A stretch of DNA of 64,000 nt from Sodiomyces alkalinus F11 (GCF_003711515.1 NW_021167086.1:1325149-1389148), one strand, 5' to 3'. Shown: positions 52,740-64,000, numbered from the stretch's first letter. Translations and numbers: made by a program. The notes: a model not told the origin generated them from the letters alone.

Positions 52740-55700
52740 TTAGTTTACGATAAGGCGGTATATAATAAGATAGCGAATAGACCTCCTACTATACTTATAT
52801 AGATTTAGGTTCGAAGTTAGATATTATTAATCGCACTAGCCTTCTACCCGCTTATAAACCCTTAGGACCTGCTAAGGACGTTGTATAGTTAATACTAGGT
52901 TAGTAGGGAAAGACCTACGGTATTATAAAATTAATCTACTAGATTATAGATAGTTAGGACAGGACCCGAGCTAAAACTATTATGTTTTACGTTATAGATT
53001 TAGATCCCAATAGCGCCTAGATTATCCTTAATCTTCTATAGCTCTAGTCCTATAGTCCTAGTATCCACTAAAAGGATAAGACGTGGACTTTTCGTCTTTA
53101 GAAGTCCGAAGTAACTCTTATTACTATAACCCGCTAGCTATATAAGGCTATTAACCACGCTACCACGGTAATCCCTTTAATAGTATAAACTACCACGGCC
53201 GTCTATCCTACGCGTTTAGGCCAGATTATAACTACTACCTAGAACCCTCCTTAAGACTACTAGGAGTATATCCAGAACTCCCTTAGCCCCCCTAATAAGG
53301 ATACCCTCTCTGCACTATACTATGATTTTACTAACGCTTTTAACACGGTTAAAGCCGGTCGCCTCCTATAGCATTATAAGTAAGACCACGTGATTAAACT
53401 TAATAAGGGTAAATCGCCCCCTTTGAGTTCTATCTACGCCTTAGCTAAGGAGGAACTCATAGCCTTAAGGGAGTATATTAAAGATACTTCGGCGAAATAA
53501 TAGATCCGGCCTTTATCTAGTCTAGTAGGCGCCCCTATCCTTTTTATCCTAAAGAAGGGTGGAAAGCTAAGACTATATATAGACTACTAAGGACTTAATA
53601 AGGTAACTAAAAAGGATCGCACACCACTCTCGCTAATTTATAAGATTTTAGACCGCCTATCTTATTTACTAATCTATCCGAAATTAGACCTTAAGGACGC
53701 CTATTACCGGCTACGGATCCGAGAAAGCGATAAATAGAAAACCGTATTCCGGACTAAATACGGTTATTACCAGTATCTAGTAATACCTTTTAGTCTTTAT
53801 AACGCTTTTACCTCCTTTTAACGGTATATTAATAAGTCTTTATAAGGACTTATAGATACTATTTACGTTATTTACCTAGATAATATCCTAATCTATAGCT
53901 CGGATATAGTATCGTATTAGCGATATATACGGAGTATCCTATAATAGTTACGGGAATAGTCCCTATACGCTAATCCGAAGAAATATACCTTTAAAATTTA
54001 ACAGGTAAAGTTCCTCGGGTTTATCTATAGCCTTTATAGTGTCTTTATAGACCCTAAACGGGTAGAAGCTATCCGAGATTAGGAAGAGCTAGACACGATT
54101 AAGACGATCCAGGTTTTTTTAGGATTCACGGGTTTTTACCAGCGGTTTATTAAGGCCTACTCTAAAATTATAGCACTACTAACTAACCTATTAAAAGACG
54201 GGGGAAGAGTAGGGGTCTTTAGATTAACCTCTAAGGAGCGGGATACCTTTCGGCTATTATACTAGAAATTTTAAGAGGCGCCCGTTCTTCGATATTTTAA
54301 CCTAATATTATTAATTCGGATTAAGCCGGACGTATCGAGTTTCGCCTTCGGCGTAATTATTAGTTAGCTTAATATAGACTAATAGTAAAGACCTCTAATA
54401 TTCTTCTCTAGGAAGCTATAATTAAACTACTTTACCCCGGATACCGAGCTTATAGCTATTATAGAAGCTTTTCGATAATAAAGACACTACGTCGCCTACG
54501 CGTAAACCCCTGTGGAGGTACTAACGGACTACTTAAACTACCGCTACCTTCTTGAAAAACCTAAGAGAAAGGCCTAGCACGCCCGATAGCTTAAGGAGTT
54601 AGTAGTTTACGACTTTATTATATAATACTAACCGGGTATTAGTAGCCCTATAAATAGCCTCTCAAGGAAGCCTTAGTATATAGTAAGAAGTCTTAACCTT
54701 CGTATAGAGTAGTAAAAGCCGGTTAAAGTATTCACGTAAAGGTTTACGGTCGGACCCGTTTACGCTACCCCTAATACTACCCCTACTCCTTACGAAGATA
54801 TAATAACATTATTACCTACTCTTAAGGATAATATTATAAAAGCCTAATAAAAGGACCCTTTTTATAAGTCGCTATAGAAAGGTACCCCGATTAACCCGTG
54901 GTCCTATAATAAATAAGGTCTAGTCTTTTTCCGTAATAGGCTTTTTATACCGAAATACTCCGGTCTCCGAGAATAAATACTATAGGCTTTCCCGACTACC
55001 TTCTAGCTAGATACTATAGAATCACGAGGACCCTTTAGCGTACTACGGACATCTTCTTTTAGGAAAATATAAAATAAGACGTTAAGACTTTCGTCCTTAT
55101 TTACCCTATTTATTAAAGGACTAAGCCTAGATATTATAAACCCTACGCGTACCTTTAGAGTCTCTCTATACTAGGCCGTCTATTCTAGGAAATTTTAGTC
55201 GATTTTATTACTAGCCTACCGCCCGTAATACACAGAGCTAGGAAAAAGGGTATTATTCGTATCGTTATATACCGGTACACGAAATTTACCCTATATATCC
55301 TATATAGCTTTAGTTTAAGTATAGAGAGCTTAGCAAACCTTATATAGTTTAGTATCTTCTTTATCTTTAGCCTACTAGATAGTATTATTTCTAACTATAG
55401 TTTTTTATTTATAAGTAAATTTTAGTTTACGCTATATAGGCGCTTAGGACTTAAGAGGCGACTATTAATAGTATTTTATCCGTAGACCGATAGTTAAACT
55501 AAGCGCTAATATTAGAACCTAGAGTATTACCTATAGACCTATTATACCTATTAGTAGGATAACTAGGTAGATTAGCTTTTATTAGCTTAGTTCACGTATA
55601 ATACCGCGTGGTATTCTACGATTTAGTAGTCCCCCGCTATAGTATTTATAGGCTATACCCCCCGAGGACTTAATAACGTTACGCTCCTTAAGGCTAATAG

Positions 55701-56260
55701 GTTTTACGCTATATTAGCCGATAAATATATTAAATACCTAATAACGCATAGAAGAATACTCGTAGACTTTATTAAGAAGGCCTAGGAGATATATATAAAG
55801 TACTATAATACCGATAAACTTACCTATGAATAAATAAAAAGTAATTATATCCTCCTCTTTACTAAGAATATTAAGTAGAAGCGTCCTAGTAAATAACTCT
55901 CGGATAAGTACTTAGGACCCTACGAAATTAAGGACGTTATAAGGAATTATAGCCTCGCCTATAAATTAAAGCTTCCGTTAACTATAGGAATTTATAATAT
56001 CTTTCCTAATTCCCTCTTAAAGCTATAAAGTCCTTGTATAGACGGCGTCCAGGTCCCCTAGGAAGTTAAGGTAAAACCTTAGGAGTCCGATAAGTACGAA
56101 GTTAAGGATATCCTAGCCTACCGTTATAATAGAAACCGCCGCTAATACCTAATTAAGTAAGAAGGCTACGGATACAAGGAAAGTACTTAGGAACCCATGC
56201 GAAATATCCCCGAATTACTCCTTTATAAGTATTATGCTAGGAGGTCCCGATATACTCCTT
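52740..56260 (+). pseudogene. Gypsy C Pol: protease, RT, RNase H, integrase, chromodomain
   Basis: Protease start near 52795 (YIDLGSKLDIINR; the D-S/T-G motif reads DLGSK). RT: GAPILFILKKGGKLRLYIDY (about 53525-53590), catalytic box VIYLDNILIYS (about 53870-53900, second Asp to Asn), and F-RYINKSL. RNase H about 54300-54680, integrase about 55180-55620 (FITSLPPVIHRARKKG), and chromodomain EVKDILAYRYNRNRR-YLIK (about 56098-56160). Overall order and length match gypsy B, but LTRs and sequence differ, so it is a related yet distinct family. Confidence 0.85.
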
Positions 56261-56469
56261 AGATAAATACTTAGAACGCCTTAGAAGTTTAATCCTAATA
56301 TAATAGGTCTAGGAAACACCTCACGTATTAGAACTTTAGGAATTTATATACCGAACCCGTAAACCTCCTAAATTAGGGTCTAGAAAATTAATTATTACCC
56401 CGTAAGGACTTATTATTATACTAGATAAAAAAACTAGAAAACGAAATATAAAGGCCTAAAGCCCCCTAA

Positions 56470-57480
56470 TATAAATACTTAGTAACTATATATTAACCAC
56501 CCCTTAACCCCCCTCTTACTACGGCTACTTACTAAGTAGGAACACGTATAAATATTCACCTATAGCTATAAAACATAGTAGCGTACTCTTTATAATCTCC
56601 TAATAAGACTAAGTATCTTAAACCGCCTCTTTAGCGGCGCGGCGGACTATAAGAGCCTTATTAAAGCCCTAACGGGTTTAAGCCTAATAGCCGCTTCTAG
56701 CCTTACCTAGTAAAACTTATAGCTTCTTTAATTCGGCCTATTACTAAGTTAGTAAAATATACTCTTTTAGGGGGTAAGATTTATTTATAAGCTACGTATC
56801 GGTATAATAGCCGTGTTTATTGGCCTTAATTAGATAACGCTATATACGGTTACCTAGTAACTTAGTCTTAAGAGTTATCTAGAAGTCTATTAGTAATCCA
56901 TGGAGTAGCTTATTAGGAAGGGGTTATAATTGCTTACCTTTACGTAACCCCGAGAACTATTACCTTAGTAATATTCGTATTTATACGAATTAATGGTATA
57001 CGCCTTCTTATAGGCGCTAAAGATAATATAGTCGCGACTACTATCTAGCTTAAGACGGAGGAAGTGCTACGTATAACGGTTATAAGGAGCGCGGGGGTAG
57101 GTGCCCTTTATACCCTCCTTAACCGTGTATATAGTATCCTCCTACGGCTTATTATCGCCTTTATAGGTATTAGCTATATCCTTATCCTTATCGACCTTAT
57201 TAACCATGTCGGGGTCCGTATTATCCTTATCCTCCTTTTCCTCCCCGTGGTTAACTATAACCACCTTACTACCCTCCCCCTTAAAGAACCTCTTAAAGGA
57301 ATCGTTATTAATTATAATAATACTATTATTATTATTCTCTTTATACTTATTAGGAGCGTACTCGCTACCCGATAATAGCTTAATAATAGGGCTATTACCC
57401 TAGTTAATTACTTTAGTAAGAGTATTATTATTATTATTCGTAATACTATCTTACTAGCCTAGTATTAGTCGTAGCGTTAT
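56470..57480 (-). pseudogene. Antisense spliced accessory gene of gypsy C
   Basis: On the minus strand between pol and the 3' LTR. Exon 1 has Asn runs and acidic/basic segments (SFKRFFKGEGSKVVIVNHGE, DMVNKVDKDKDI), then PRAPYNRYT-HFLRLKLDSS, RDYIIFSAYKKAYTINSYKY and EYY-GNSSRGYVK (about 56940-57090). The core parallels B (PYIRYTGKLATINF...YHYYSKYNSLKYR) and F (PYSRYAS-LAKINF...FYFRYNSRRY), with Tyr at likely CxxC positions. An intron follows at the same place as in B (56879-56937). Exon 2 is helical and Gln/Lys-rich (AELKKL-VLLGKARSGY, then ALIVRRAAKEAV). Start and end are approximate. Confidence 0.6.
56879..56937 (-). other. Predicted 59-bp intron in antisense gene of C
   Basis: On the minus strand: donor GTAAGC, a textbook TACTAAT branch site, and acceptor CTTCTAG. 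It lies just after the CxxC-like region, as does the intron of element B (41786-41875). Confidence 0.65.
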
Positions 57481-58049
57481 ATTCTCCTACCGGAGATTCT
57501 CTATATACTTTATAATAAGCGCTAACTAGTCTTTAGTTAGGTTATTAGATATAATAAAGGAGGATATCGGCGCGTTAATATTAGAAACTATTTAATATTA
57601 AAAATAAAGACTACCCCTTATTACTTATTAATCGTTAACGGGAGAAGTGTAGAGCTATTTACTTATAGTATAGGAGCTATAAATATACGCTTAGATTAGG
57701 AAAGAAAAATATTAGAAGAAAGTTATACGAGAAAATAGTTAATATTATTATTATTATTATAGTAAGAGATTAACTAACTCTAAAGAGCCGCGTATACCTT
57801 CTTTATATCTACTATGACGATATATTATACCTACTATTAGACCTCCTATATCCTTTGACTCTTACCGTAGTAAGATCCGTGCTAGTTAATAGTAACACTA
57901 TAGGCAATCTCTTTATATACTTACTTTAAGGATATTTTAGGTATATTATTTATTTATATAATAGTTATTTATAGATTCCTTTTCACTTCGCTTTTTAAAC
58001 TAATTATACTACCCTTAGGACCTTTATACCGAATAACGTCTTTATTGGA
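57481..58049. other. Gypsy C 3' region before the shortened LTR
   Basis: No coding frame is recognised. It contains AT-rich ATT/AAT runs (about 57740-57760), and would include the promoter side of the antisense gene and the polypurine tract, neither of which I can pinpoint. Confidence 0.35.
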
Positions 58050-58349
58050 TATAACGCATTAAGGTCTAGTAAGCTAGTTAGCTTAGAAGTTAGCTTAGAT
58101 CTAGTAAGCTAGTTAGCTTAGGAACCAGCTTATACCTAAACTTAGTCCTAAGGAGGCCTCTCGCCACCTACTTAGTTAGAAGACCTCAGGTAGGTATAAA
58201 GAGGGGAGTGCCTTCTATAGTTCCTAGAGTCTTAGAGGGACTTAACGAATAATCTTATCACGATACCCCCTCTTTAGTTCCTACTAGTCCCTAAGTGATC
58301 CTATATCGTCCACTAGTTACCTATTACTCCTTATAGTATACCTAGAATA
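58050..58349 (+). repeat. 3' LTR of gypsy C, missing its first ~93 bases
   Basis: Matches 50953-51252 and ends CCTAGAATA. The upstream 93 bases of the 5' LTR have no counterpart before 58050, so a deletion or local rearrangement removed them. Confidence 0.85.
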
Positions 58350-58429
58350 TAGACCCACTTTGTATGATATAAGCGCTCCTGCCCTCTAAGGTAGGATATA
58401 GCGCGGAACCGATATAAGACTAAAAGGGG

Positions 58430-59600
58430 ATTACCTCGCCCCCCGGAACCGAGAGTAGCTAAGATTAAGGCAGAGATTTAGGCCTTATTAGCTAACGGGA
58501 ATACGATTAAATAGGTTATAGAGCTAGTAAAGGAATTAATTATACTACGTAGTACCCGTAATAACGCTAGCATGCTACTATTAGTATACCTATACGTATC
58601 CGTCCGCCACGTTATCCGTAAAGAACTCCGAAAAGCAATAAGTAGTATAAAAGAGACCTAGGCTAATATTATAGCCTAAGCACCCGCGGCGGCGCCGCCG
58701 CGGGACCCCCCCCCCCCTTAAAGTAATCCCCGCTAGATATTACTAGGAACTAATAATCCGTTAAGGAACCCTCCCCGAGAACTAACCCCTTATAGCTAGG
58801 ACCCTAAAGAAAATTATTTAAGCTCTAAACGCTATAACTACCCGATATAACACTATAGCGGTATAAAAGCTACTTAGCGGAGATATCTACCTTACTTTTA
58901 TTAAAGGGGTATAGTAGTAGACTACCTATAAGGAATAATAGCTTAAGAAGGCCTTTAGTAAAGGAGCTACCCAAGCCCTATAAACCTACCCTATGTATAC
59001 TAAGACTATCTCCTAGGAGGTCCTTAACGCCCTATCTAAGCAGGACCTACTAGTATCCCTGTAAGATATAAACCCCGAGGCTAAAATCCTCTAAGTATAA
59101 TAATAAGTACCCCGTTACGGTACCGGTAGGATAATACTTCTCCTTATCGAATCGGCTTTACCGGAAGAGGTAATAAGCCTTATCTGGAATACCCTCCTCT
59201 TTAAAGGGGGTAGCTATATCTATAAACTATATAATCCTAACCTTGGCCCCCTAAGGTGCCATAAATACCTATACTTCGGCTATAAGGCTAATAGCTATCC
59301 TATAATAAAAAGGGTATACGGCTACTACGCTAAGCCCGAATCGGCGTACCTATAAGGACTAAGATACTATAACGCTATAATGCCCGGCTACTCCCGCTGC
59401 TATACCGTTTTACCGGATACTATAATACCTTAAACGACTTATACCGATTATTAAGGAAAGATGCTAAGAAGACTCGCGAAACGTATAAGTATCGAGCTAA
59501 AGACTTTAATATTACCCCCTAAACTAAAGCGGTATACCTATAGTAGCTATAGATCTTTACCCCGATTATTATCGCTTAGGACTAGGATTAGCCCTTTTAT
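58430..59600 (+). pseudogene. LINE2 ORF1 with zinc-knuckle region
   Basis: Plus-strand frame beginning near GLPRPPEPRVAKIKAEI (about 58420-58470). It passes a GC-rich Ala/Pro tract (58683-58715), then FIKGV- - -TTYKE and ISLIWNTLLFKGGSYIY. A Cys/His region follows at about 59245-59410 (CHKYLYFGYKANSYP, then YGYYAKPESAYL, RYYNA...YSRCYTVLP), i.e. degenerate CCHC knuckles. It is the RNA-binding protein of the LINE. Stops are RIP type. Confidence 0.7.
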
Positions 59601-62254
59601 AGGGGCCGAGGACGCCCCCTAAAAAGGACTAAAGGATCGGAGGGCTCCCAGATACCGGGCCTAATAAGCGCCTATATAATCCCCCGCGGGGCTAGTAAAA
59701 CACCGTAATAGGAGCTATAAAGCTAGAGCTAGACCCCGGTTATACCGGGTATATTATCTTAACCCCCCCCCCCCCTTACTAACTAATAAGAATCTATATC
59801 CTTTTATAGAATATAGGGAGGAGTTTGTCGTGGCGGGAGCTTCTGCTTTAGTGCCGCGCCGAGTACGGTATAATAGTAATCCAGGAACCCGGCCTTAACC
59901 CCTTTACGAAAAGCGCTGCCTACCCCTTTTAAGGGGTATATCGGCTAATCTAAGAAGGAGGCTACGCCCTCCCATATATATATAAGAGATACCCGCCATA
60001 TATATAGATATAGCGGGCCTACTGCGATACCTGTACGGTTATATTTAGGACTAAAGATAACGCCCTTATAATCTACTTAATCTATTTAGAGAACTATTAG
60101 TTAGCTAGGATCCCCTAGAATATACCCCTATAAGATATATTCGATACAGTACTATCGCGAGGTCGTTATATCCTTATAAGGGACTTTAACCTATACTACC
60201 CCCTATAGTTATAGCCGCCGCGTTACTACCCCCGGGCCGATACCCTATTTACCCTTATAACCCGGGAGAACCTAGACCTAGTGACCCCCCCCCGGGACTA
60301 CTATGTAATACCGCCCGGGCCGGCGCGCTAGTACTATTAACCTTATATAGGCGATATAAAGGCTCCGTTACGATTTCGGCGGCCCCGATATAACTATTAT
60401 CGGGTTAGACTACTACTTATAAACGGCCTACATCTATATAGAGATAGATACCGCGCTAAGCACCGCGACAATACTATTATAGGACCTAAGCAGGCCCCGC
60501 TAGGTCTAGAAGCACTTTAACCCCTTATAGGTCCCCTAGCTTACCGCTATATAACTCTAGTAGACCGGCCCCCTTATAATACTAAGTAATATCGATATAG
60601 TGCTAGATAACCTAATTAAGAACCTTATAGCCTTAGCCGATAAGGCTATACCGCATCGCTATAGGGGCACCCCTAGACTCTTACTTACCCCTTAGTAGAA
60701 CGCGGAGCTAACCGCTCTTACCTAAGAAGTATAGCGCCTTTAACGTAGGTATATATCCAGAAAGTCCCGGAACCGATAGGATAAGTTTTAGGAATCGGAG
60801 AGGCGCCGCGATAAGGATATAGCGGTAGTAAAGCGGCTATATTAGCGGTACCTGCTATATAAGACTGGGAAGAACGATAACCTCCTCTAGCGATTATAGA
60901 AATAGGTATAAATAAAAGGGGGAGTACCACTAAACCCCTTATTGGTACCGCTATTACGCTAAGATAATAGCGATAACTTAGCTATTATATATATAGAGAA
61001 AGCCGAAGTCCTTAACCGGAAGTTCTTCTTACCCCCCCTCCCTATTATCCTTAGGCCCTTAGGCGCGTAATTCCCGCCTAAATAAGATATCCGCCGCGAT
61101 ATTATTATAGCGGATATATAGGGGCGCCTTAAGAAGACTAAACCCTAGGCGGTACTAGGACTTAATAGGCTTTTAGTAGAGCTCCTTAAAGTATATAGAC
61201 CTCCCCTATACCAAAGACTAAGCGCTATCTTCATAGCGTGCCTCGAAGCGGGCTATTACCCGAAGAGGTACCGCTATGCTATTATAGTAATCCTTAAGAA
61301 GGAAGGCTAACCGCCGGCCGACTATAAGATAGTAAAGGGCTAGTAACTGATATTACTCCTTGATACGATAGGTAAGGTCCTTAAGGGGATACTAGCTAAC
61401 TGTATCGCCGCCGTACTAAAGGAGTATCGGCTCCTCCTAGAAGGATAGATAAGTAACTAGACCGGGTACAGTATAAAAGTAATAGTATAAAGAGTTATAA
61501 AGGCTATAAAGGCGAGCTAGGCCTATAGCGGTACCGTTTTAATACTCTAACTAGATATTAACGGCGCTTTTTATACTATCCTTTACTCCTGCCTTCTTAA
61601 GGTACTTAAAAGGAAGGGATTCTACTAATAGCTTATTCCCCTAATTAGTAGCTTTCTCTAAGACTATATAGCCTAGCTATTACTTAATAACGAAATAGCC
61701 CCCCCGCGATATCTTAATAGGAGTATACCGTAAGGCTCTCTAATCTCCCCTATCCTTTTTATCCTTTATATCTTTACCCTTTATAAAGAGCTAGAAAAGG
61801 TCCTTAAAACGATTATAGCAGGATTCGGTAATAATATAAATATTATCGCCTTTAGTAGATTAAAGGTATAGACGCAGTATTATCTCGCCGCCGCGTAGCG
61901 TACTTACTTAGATCAGGAGGTAACGAGCGGACTATAATTCGAACTAGCTAAGTACGTCTATATTCTTTTCACAAAATCACGCTAACCCTCCTTTACCCCT
62001 CTCCCTCTTAGCGCTATTTCGGTACCGGTAACGGAGGCGATAAGGCTCCTAGGCGTCTAGCTTAATAGCAAACTTAACTTCCAGTAATACGCTAAAAAGG
62101 TAGAAAGCCGATTAGCTATATAAATATATACCCTTTTAAGCCTTAGTATAGTAGTATAAGGGTATAGCTTCGCGGATATAAAAAGACTATACCTTATAGT
62201 AATAAGACTAGTAATAGCTTATTACGCCTTGGCTATCTCTAAGATAGGGGCCGG
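59600..62254 (+). pseudogene. LINE2 ORF2: endonuclease and RT (3'-truncated)
   Basis: Endonuclease: RDFNLYYPL at 60179-60205 (the family GDFN). RT: L-LDINGAFYTILYSCLLKV (about 61545-61605, a D of the A motif kept in LDINGAF), SIP-GSLISPILFILYIFTL (61718-61775), and the catalytic box GFGNNINIIAF near 61826-61860. There both Asp of xxDD read Asn. Then the thum-like stretch with IRLLGV-LNSKLNF (about 62037-62075). The frame ends at the LTR of element F. No RNase H is seen before the cut, so its presence is unknown. Confidence 0.8.
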
Positions 62255-62589
62255 TATTAGATAGATAGGTATAAGGAGTAAGAAGGTAGTAGCGAGAGGG
62301 TCCGAGGCAGAGAACAGGTATAGATTAAGTAGTGGTCATGGCTAATCCGAATATAGGTAGTCCTAAAGAATTAGAATAATCGCTGCCCTCTCTATACTAT
62401 AGAGGAGGCACTATATAAGCACTATATACTCCTAGGCCAACGCTAGTATACTTAAACGGATATCGTAAACGGATATCTACGCCTAAGCCTAGGCCACGTT
62501 AAGACAGGAGCCCGGTCTTATCTATACGGGAACCTATTATAGTCCTGCTCTATACCCGGCCTCTATCTCCTAGGTAGGGGCACCTAATA
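62255..62589 (-). repeat. 3' LTR of element F
   Basis: The reverse complement starts TATTAGGTGCC and ends TATCTAATA, like the gypsy B LTR (TATCAGGTGCC...TTTAATA). It shares the internal block AGCGATTA-TCT-ATTCTTTAG. It is diverged over the rest, so F is a different subfamily. Confidence 0.75.
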
Positions 62590-62649
62590 GGGCGACCTCC
62601 CCCGGAGTACTCCTATCCTTAGGAGCGGCTAATACCGGATAAGGCCACT

Positions 62650-63340
62650 TTTCCCGGCTATACCCGGCGTCGGCCTATATTCCGCCCTATCCTTCTATTA
62701 TTAATCCCGTATATAACCCCGTTATAGTCCTGTTATAGTCCTGTTATAGTCTTACCCTTAGTCCGGCACTCTATTCCTACTATCCTTCTATCGCTAATCC
62801 CGTATATAACCCTATTATAGTCCCGTTATAGTCCTATGCTTAATCCCTCGCTCCTATACTATAGCTAGCGCCGGCCTTCCTTTAATCTATATAAAGAACC
62901 GGCGCCGATATCCCTTTAATCTATATAATAAACCGGCGCCGTTATATACTATATCTAAAACTAGAAATTTATCTCCTTCCCTTTTATACCCCTTTCACCC
63001 TTATACCTTCCTTCTTTATAGGAAGGAATAGTGTCTACGTGCTCGCTTAGGGGATATCTTCCTTAACGGCTCCCCCCTATTTCGTTTTCTCTTTTGTCTT
63101 TTTTGTCTTTACGCCTCCGATTTCGACATTTTTCGTTATATCTGTAGCGTACCGTAAGTTAACCCTTATATATTTTACTTATAGGAGCAGGGCTTAATAG
63201 TTGTTAACCTTATTATAGCTTCTTAATTTTCCTAAATTTTCCGTATTATCTTATAAGTATCCTTCTAATATCTCTCCGTCCTAAGGAAAATAACTTATAT
63301 AGCTTCGCTAACTATCTTATATAGCTCCCTTAACTACCGT
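62650..63340. other. Element F 3' region with tandem repeats
   Basis: No gene seen. It contains repeats of TTATAGTCCTG/TTATAGTCCCG within a larger ~110-bp doubled unit (about 62685-62835), and a ~33-bp tandem CTTTAATCTATATAA..CCGGCGCCG (62878-62943). A pyrimidine-rich, less mutated stretch at 63070-63140 (CTCTTTTGTCTTTTTTGTC) may be the promoter side of the antisense gene. Confidence 0.5.
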
Positions 63341-63349
63341 TACTATACC

Positions 63350-63362
63350 TCCTAAGGAGACT

Positions 63363-63397
<35 letters not shown>

Positions 63398-64000
63398 GCG
63401 GCCGGTATCTAAGCTAGTAGCTAGTAACGCTTCTAAGAAGCGTAAAATAATAATAGCTATAGTATCGTTATCGTTAACTACCCCTTATCAAGAGGTAATA
63501 GACGTTAGGGAAGGGGCCACCGGGGGCTTAACTCTTAGGGACCCTTACTCCCGCTACGCTAGCTAGCTAGCTAAGATTAATTTTAGTAATAAGACGTCGT
63601 GTTTACAGTTCGAGTTATACCGGTACTCCGGTGCTATATCTGCTAAGTACGCCTTTTACTTTAGGTATAATAGTCGCCGTTATAATAAGCTTCCTATCGC
63701 GGGCCGTAATACCGCTATCTAATTATAGAATATCCTTATCGTCGCTACTACTAAGGATAGGATAAATAATAGCCGTCGCGTAAATTCTTTTTGGGGGGTA
63801 ACCCTAATATAGATATATACTAACCGTGCTATAGACTATATCTATAAAATACTAGAATATCCTTAAGGCCTCCTTAGGTAAGATTAGGAGGGAGATAACC
63901 TTTACCGCCGCCGATAAGTCTTATACCGCTTATCGGTCGAAGGAAGAAGTCAATAACGCCTATTAGAAAATAGCGGATAAAATCCTAAACTCTTTTTAGA
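63350..64000 (+). pseudogene. Antisense accessory gene of element F (runs off the window)
   Basis: Plus-strand frame, opposite to F. It has a run of eleven Asn codons and NKRPVSK, then the basic SNASKKRKIIIAIV. The conserved domain is LRDPYSRYAS-LAKINFSNK, then SAKYAFYFRYNSRRYNK (about 63550-63700), with Tyr at likely CxxC sites. LPIAGRNTAI-L-NILIVATTK continues without the intron seen in B. A frame change follows, then a helical KSYTAYRSKEEVNNAY like the coiled-coil start in B. The 3' end is outside the window. Confidence 0.65.
63365..63398 (+). repeat. AAT microsatellite encoding poly-Asn
   Basis: About eleven AAT units in frame with the antisense gene of F. Shorter Asn runs occupy the same place in the genes of B and C. 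Confidence 0.85.

Larger units (their letters stand above)
50860..58349 (+). mobile_element. Ty3/gypsy element C in the 5' part of LINE2
   Basis: Flanked by CAGAC (50855-50859) and TAGAC (58350-58354), a 5-bp duplication with one RIP-type C-to-T change. LINE1 gives the empty site (CGGACCCAC). The 5' LTR is 393 bp; the 3' LTR is only 300 bp, having lost its first ~93 bases. Plus-strand gag and pol are followed by an antisense spliced gene. Confidence 0.9.
50663..62254 (+). mobile_element. LINE2, plus strand, split by gypsy C
   Basis: Pieces 50663-50859 and 58350-62254 are colinear with LINE1 (reverse complement of 27800-16956). They join when gypsy C is removed. It contains ORF1, then ORF2 with endonuclease and RT. 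The 3' end is cut by the LTR of element F at 62255. Its left edge against gypsy D is a sharp junction without visible duplication. Confidence 0.8.
62255..64000 (-). mobile_element. LTR element F, 3' end only, runs off the window
   Basis: An LTR at 62255-62589 interrupts LINE2. Beyond it, 62590-62650 repeats the LTR-proximal sequence of gypsy B in inverted form, and from 63350 there is a plus-strand frame homologous to the antisense gene of B. Element F therefore is a minus-strand relative of gypsy B, with pol expected beyond 64000. Confidence 0.75.

Noticed and set aside
57064..57403. Two overlapping plus-strand open frames, hydrophobic
   Set aside because: They are the complement of the Asn/Lys-rich antisense gene of gypsy C (AAT/GAT runs read backwards as Ile/Leu). 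The minus-strand frame has the conserved domain.

Overview
The window looks like a block of filamentous-ascomycete (Pezizomycotina) heterochromatin made almost entirely of dead, nested transposable elements. I found no intact host gene. Nearly every coding relic can be followed as one long reading frame broken only by TAA/TAG where Gln or Trp codons are expected. CpA and TpG are scarce and TpA is abundant almost everywhere. That is the signature of repeat-induced point mutation (RIP), which acts on duplicated DNA in these fungi. The long open frames that exist are mostly chance frames; the one at 44781-44966 is a real fragment, the C-terminus of a LINE ORF2.

Layout. (1) 22-2738: Mutator-like DNA transposon (MULE) with ~140 bp terminal inverted repeats, minus strand. 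(2) 2941-4818: gag-only LTR element, plus strand, with a minisatellite. (3) 4819-10466: Ty1/copia element, minus strand, both LTRs present. (4) 10467-~16955: Ty3/gypsy element A, plus strand, 5'-truncated in RT. A tRNA-derived SINE (12539-13317) sits in its integrase and itself carries a solo LTR (12703-12985). An unidentified 568-codon frame lies downstream of pol. (5) ~16955-~27800: LINE1, minus strand, split by gypsy E (18195-25412, TSD GTTAT) and by a young solo LTR (27136-27397, TSD CGTTA). (6) ~27830-28277 plus 43332-44780: a minus-strand frame resembling fungal DUF6589 proteins, split by gypsy B (28278-43326, TSD TAGGG). Gypsy B is itself split by a Tad-like LINE3 (29709-35904, 13-bp TSD, poly-A tail). 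(7) ~44781-45087: 3' end of a second Tad-like LINE. (8) ~45088-50662: gypsy D, minus strand, same family as E, gag end missing. (9) ~50663-62254: LINE2, plus strand, split by gypsy C (50860-58349). (10) 62255-64000: 3' end of LTR element F, minus strand, running off the window.

The most interesting pattern is that the LTR elements are not just gag-pol. Elements B, C and F, from different LTR families, each carry between pol and the 3' LTR a gene in the opposite (antisense) orientation. These genes share an acidic/Asn-rich, basic N-terminal part and a PY.RY...CxxC-type domain. B and C also share an intron position just after that domain. The E/D family carries its own antisense gene with another Cys-rich module, recognisable in both copies. 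Gypsy A carries a large extra frame in sense orientation. Accessory, sometimes antisense, genes have been reported in some fungal LTR retrotransposons (I recall Botrytis); whether these are homologous cannot be tested here.

Domain names rest on motif recognition by eye. Element ends marked by TSDs are firm; truncated ends are approximate.
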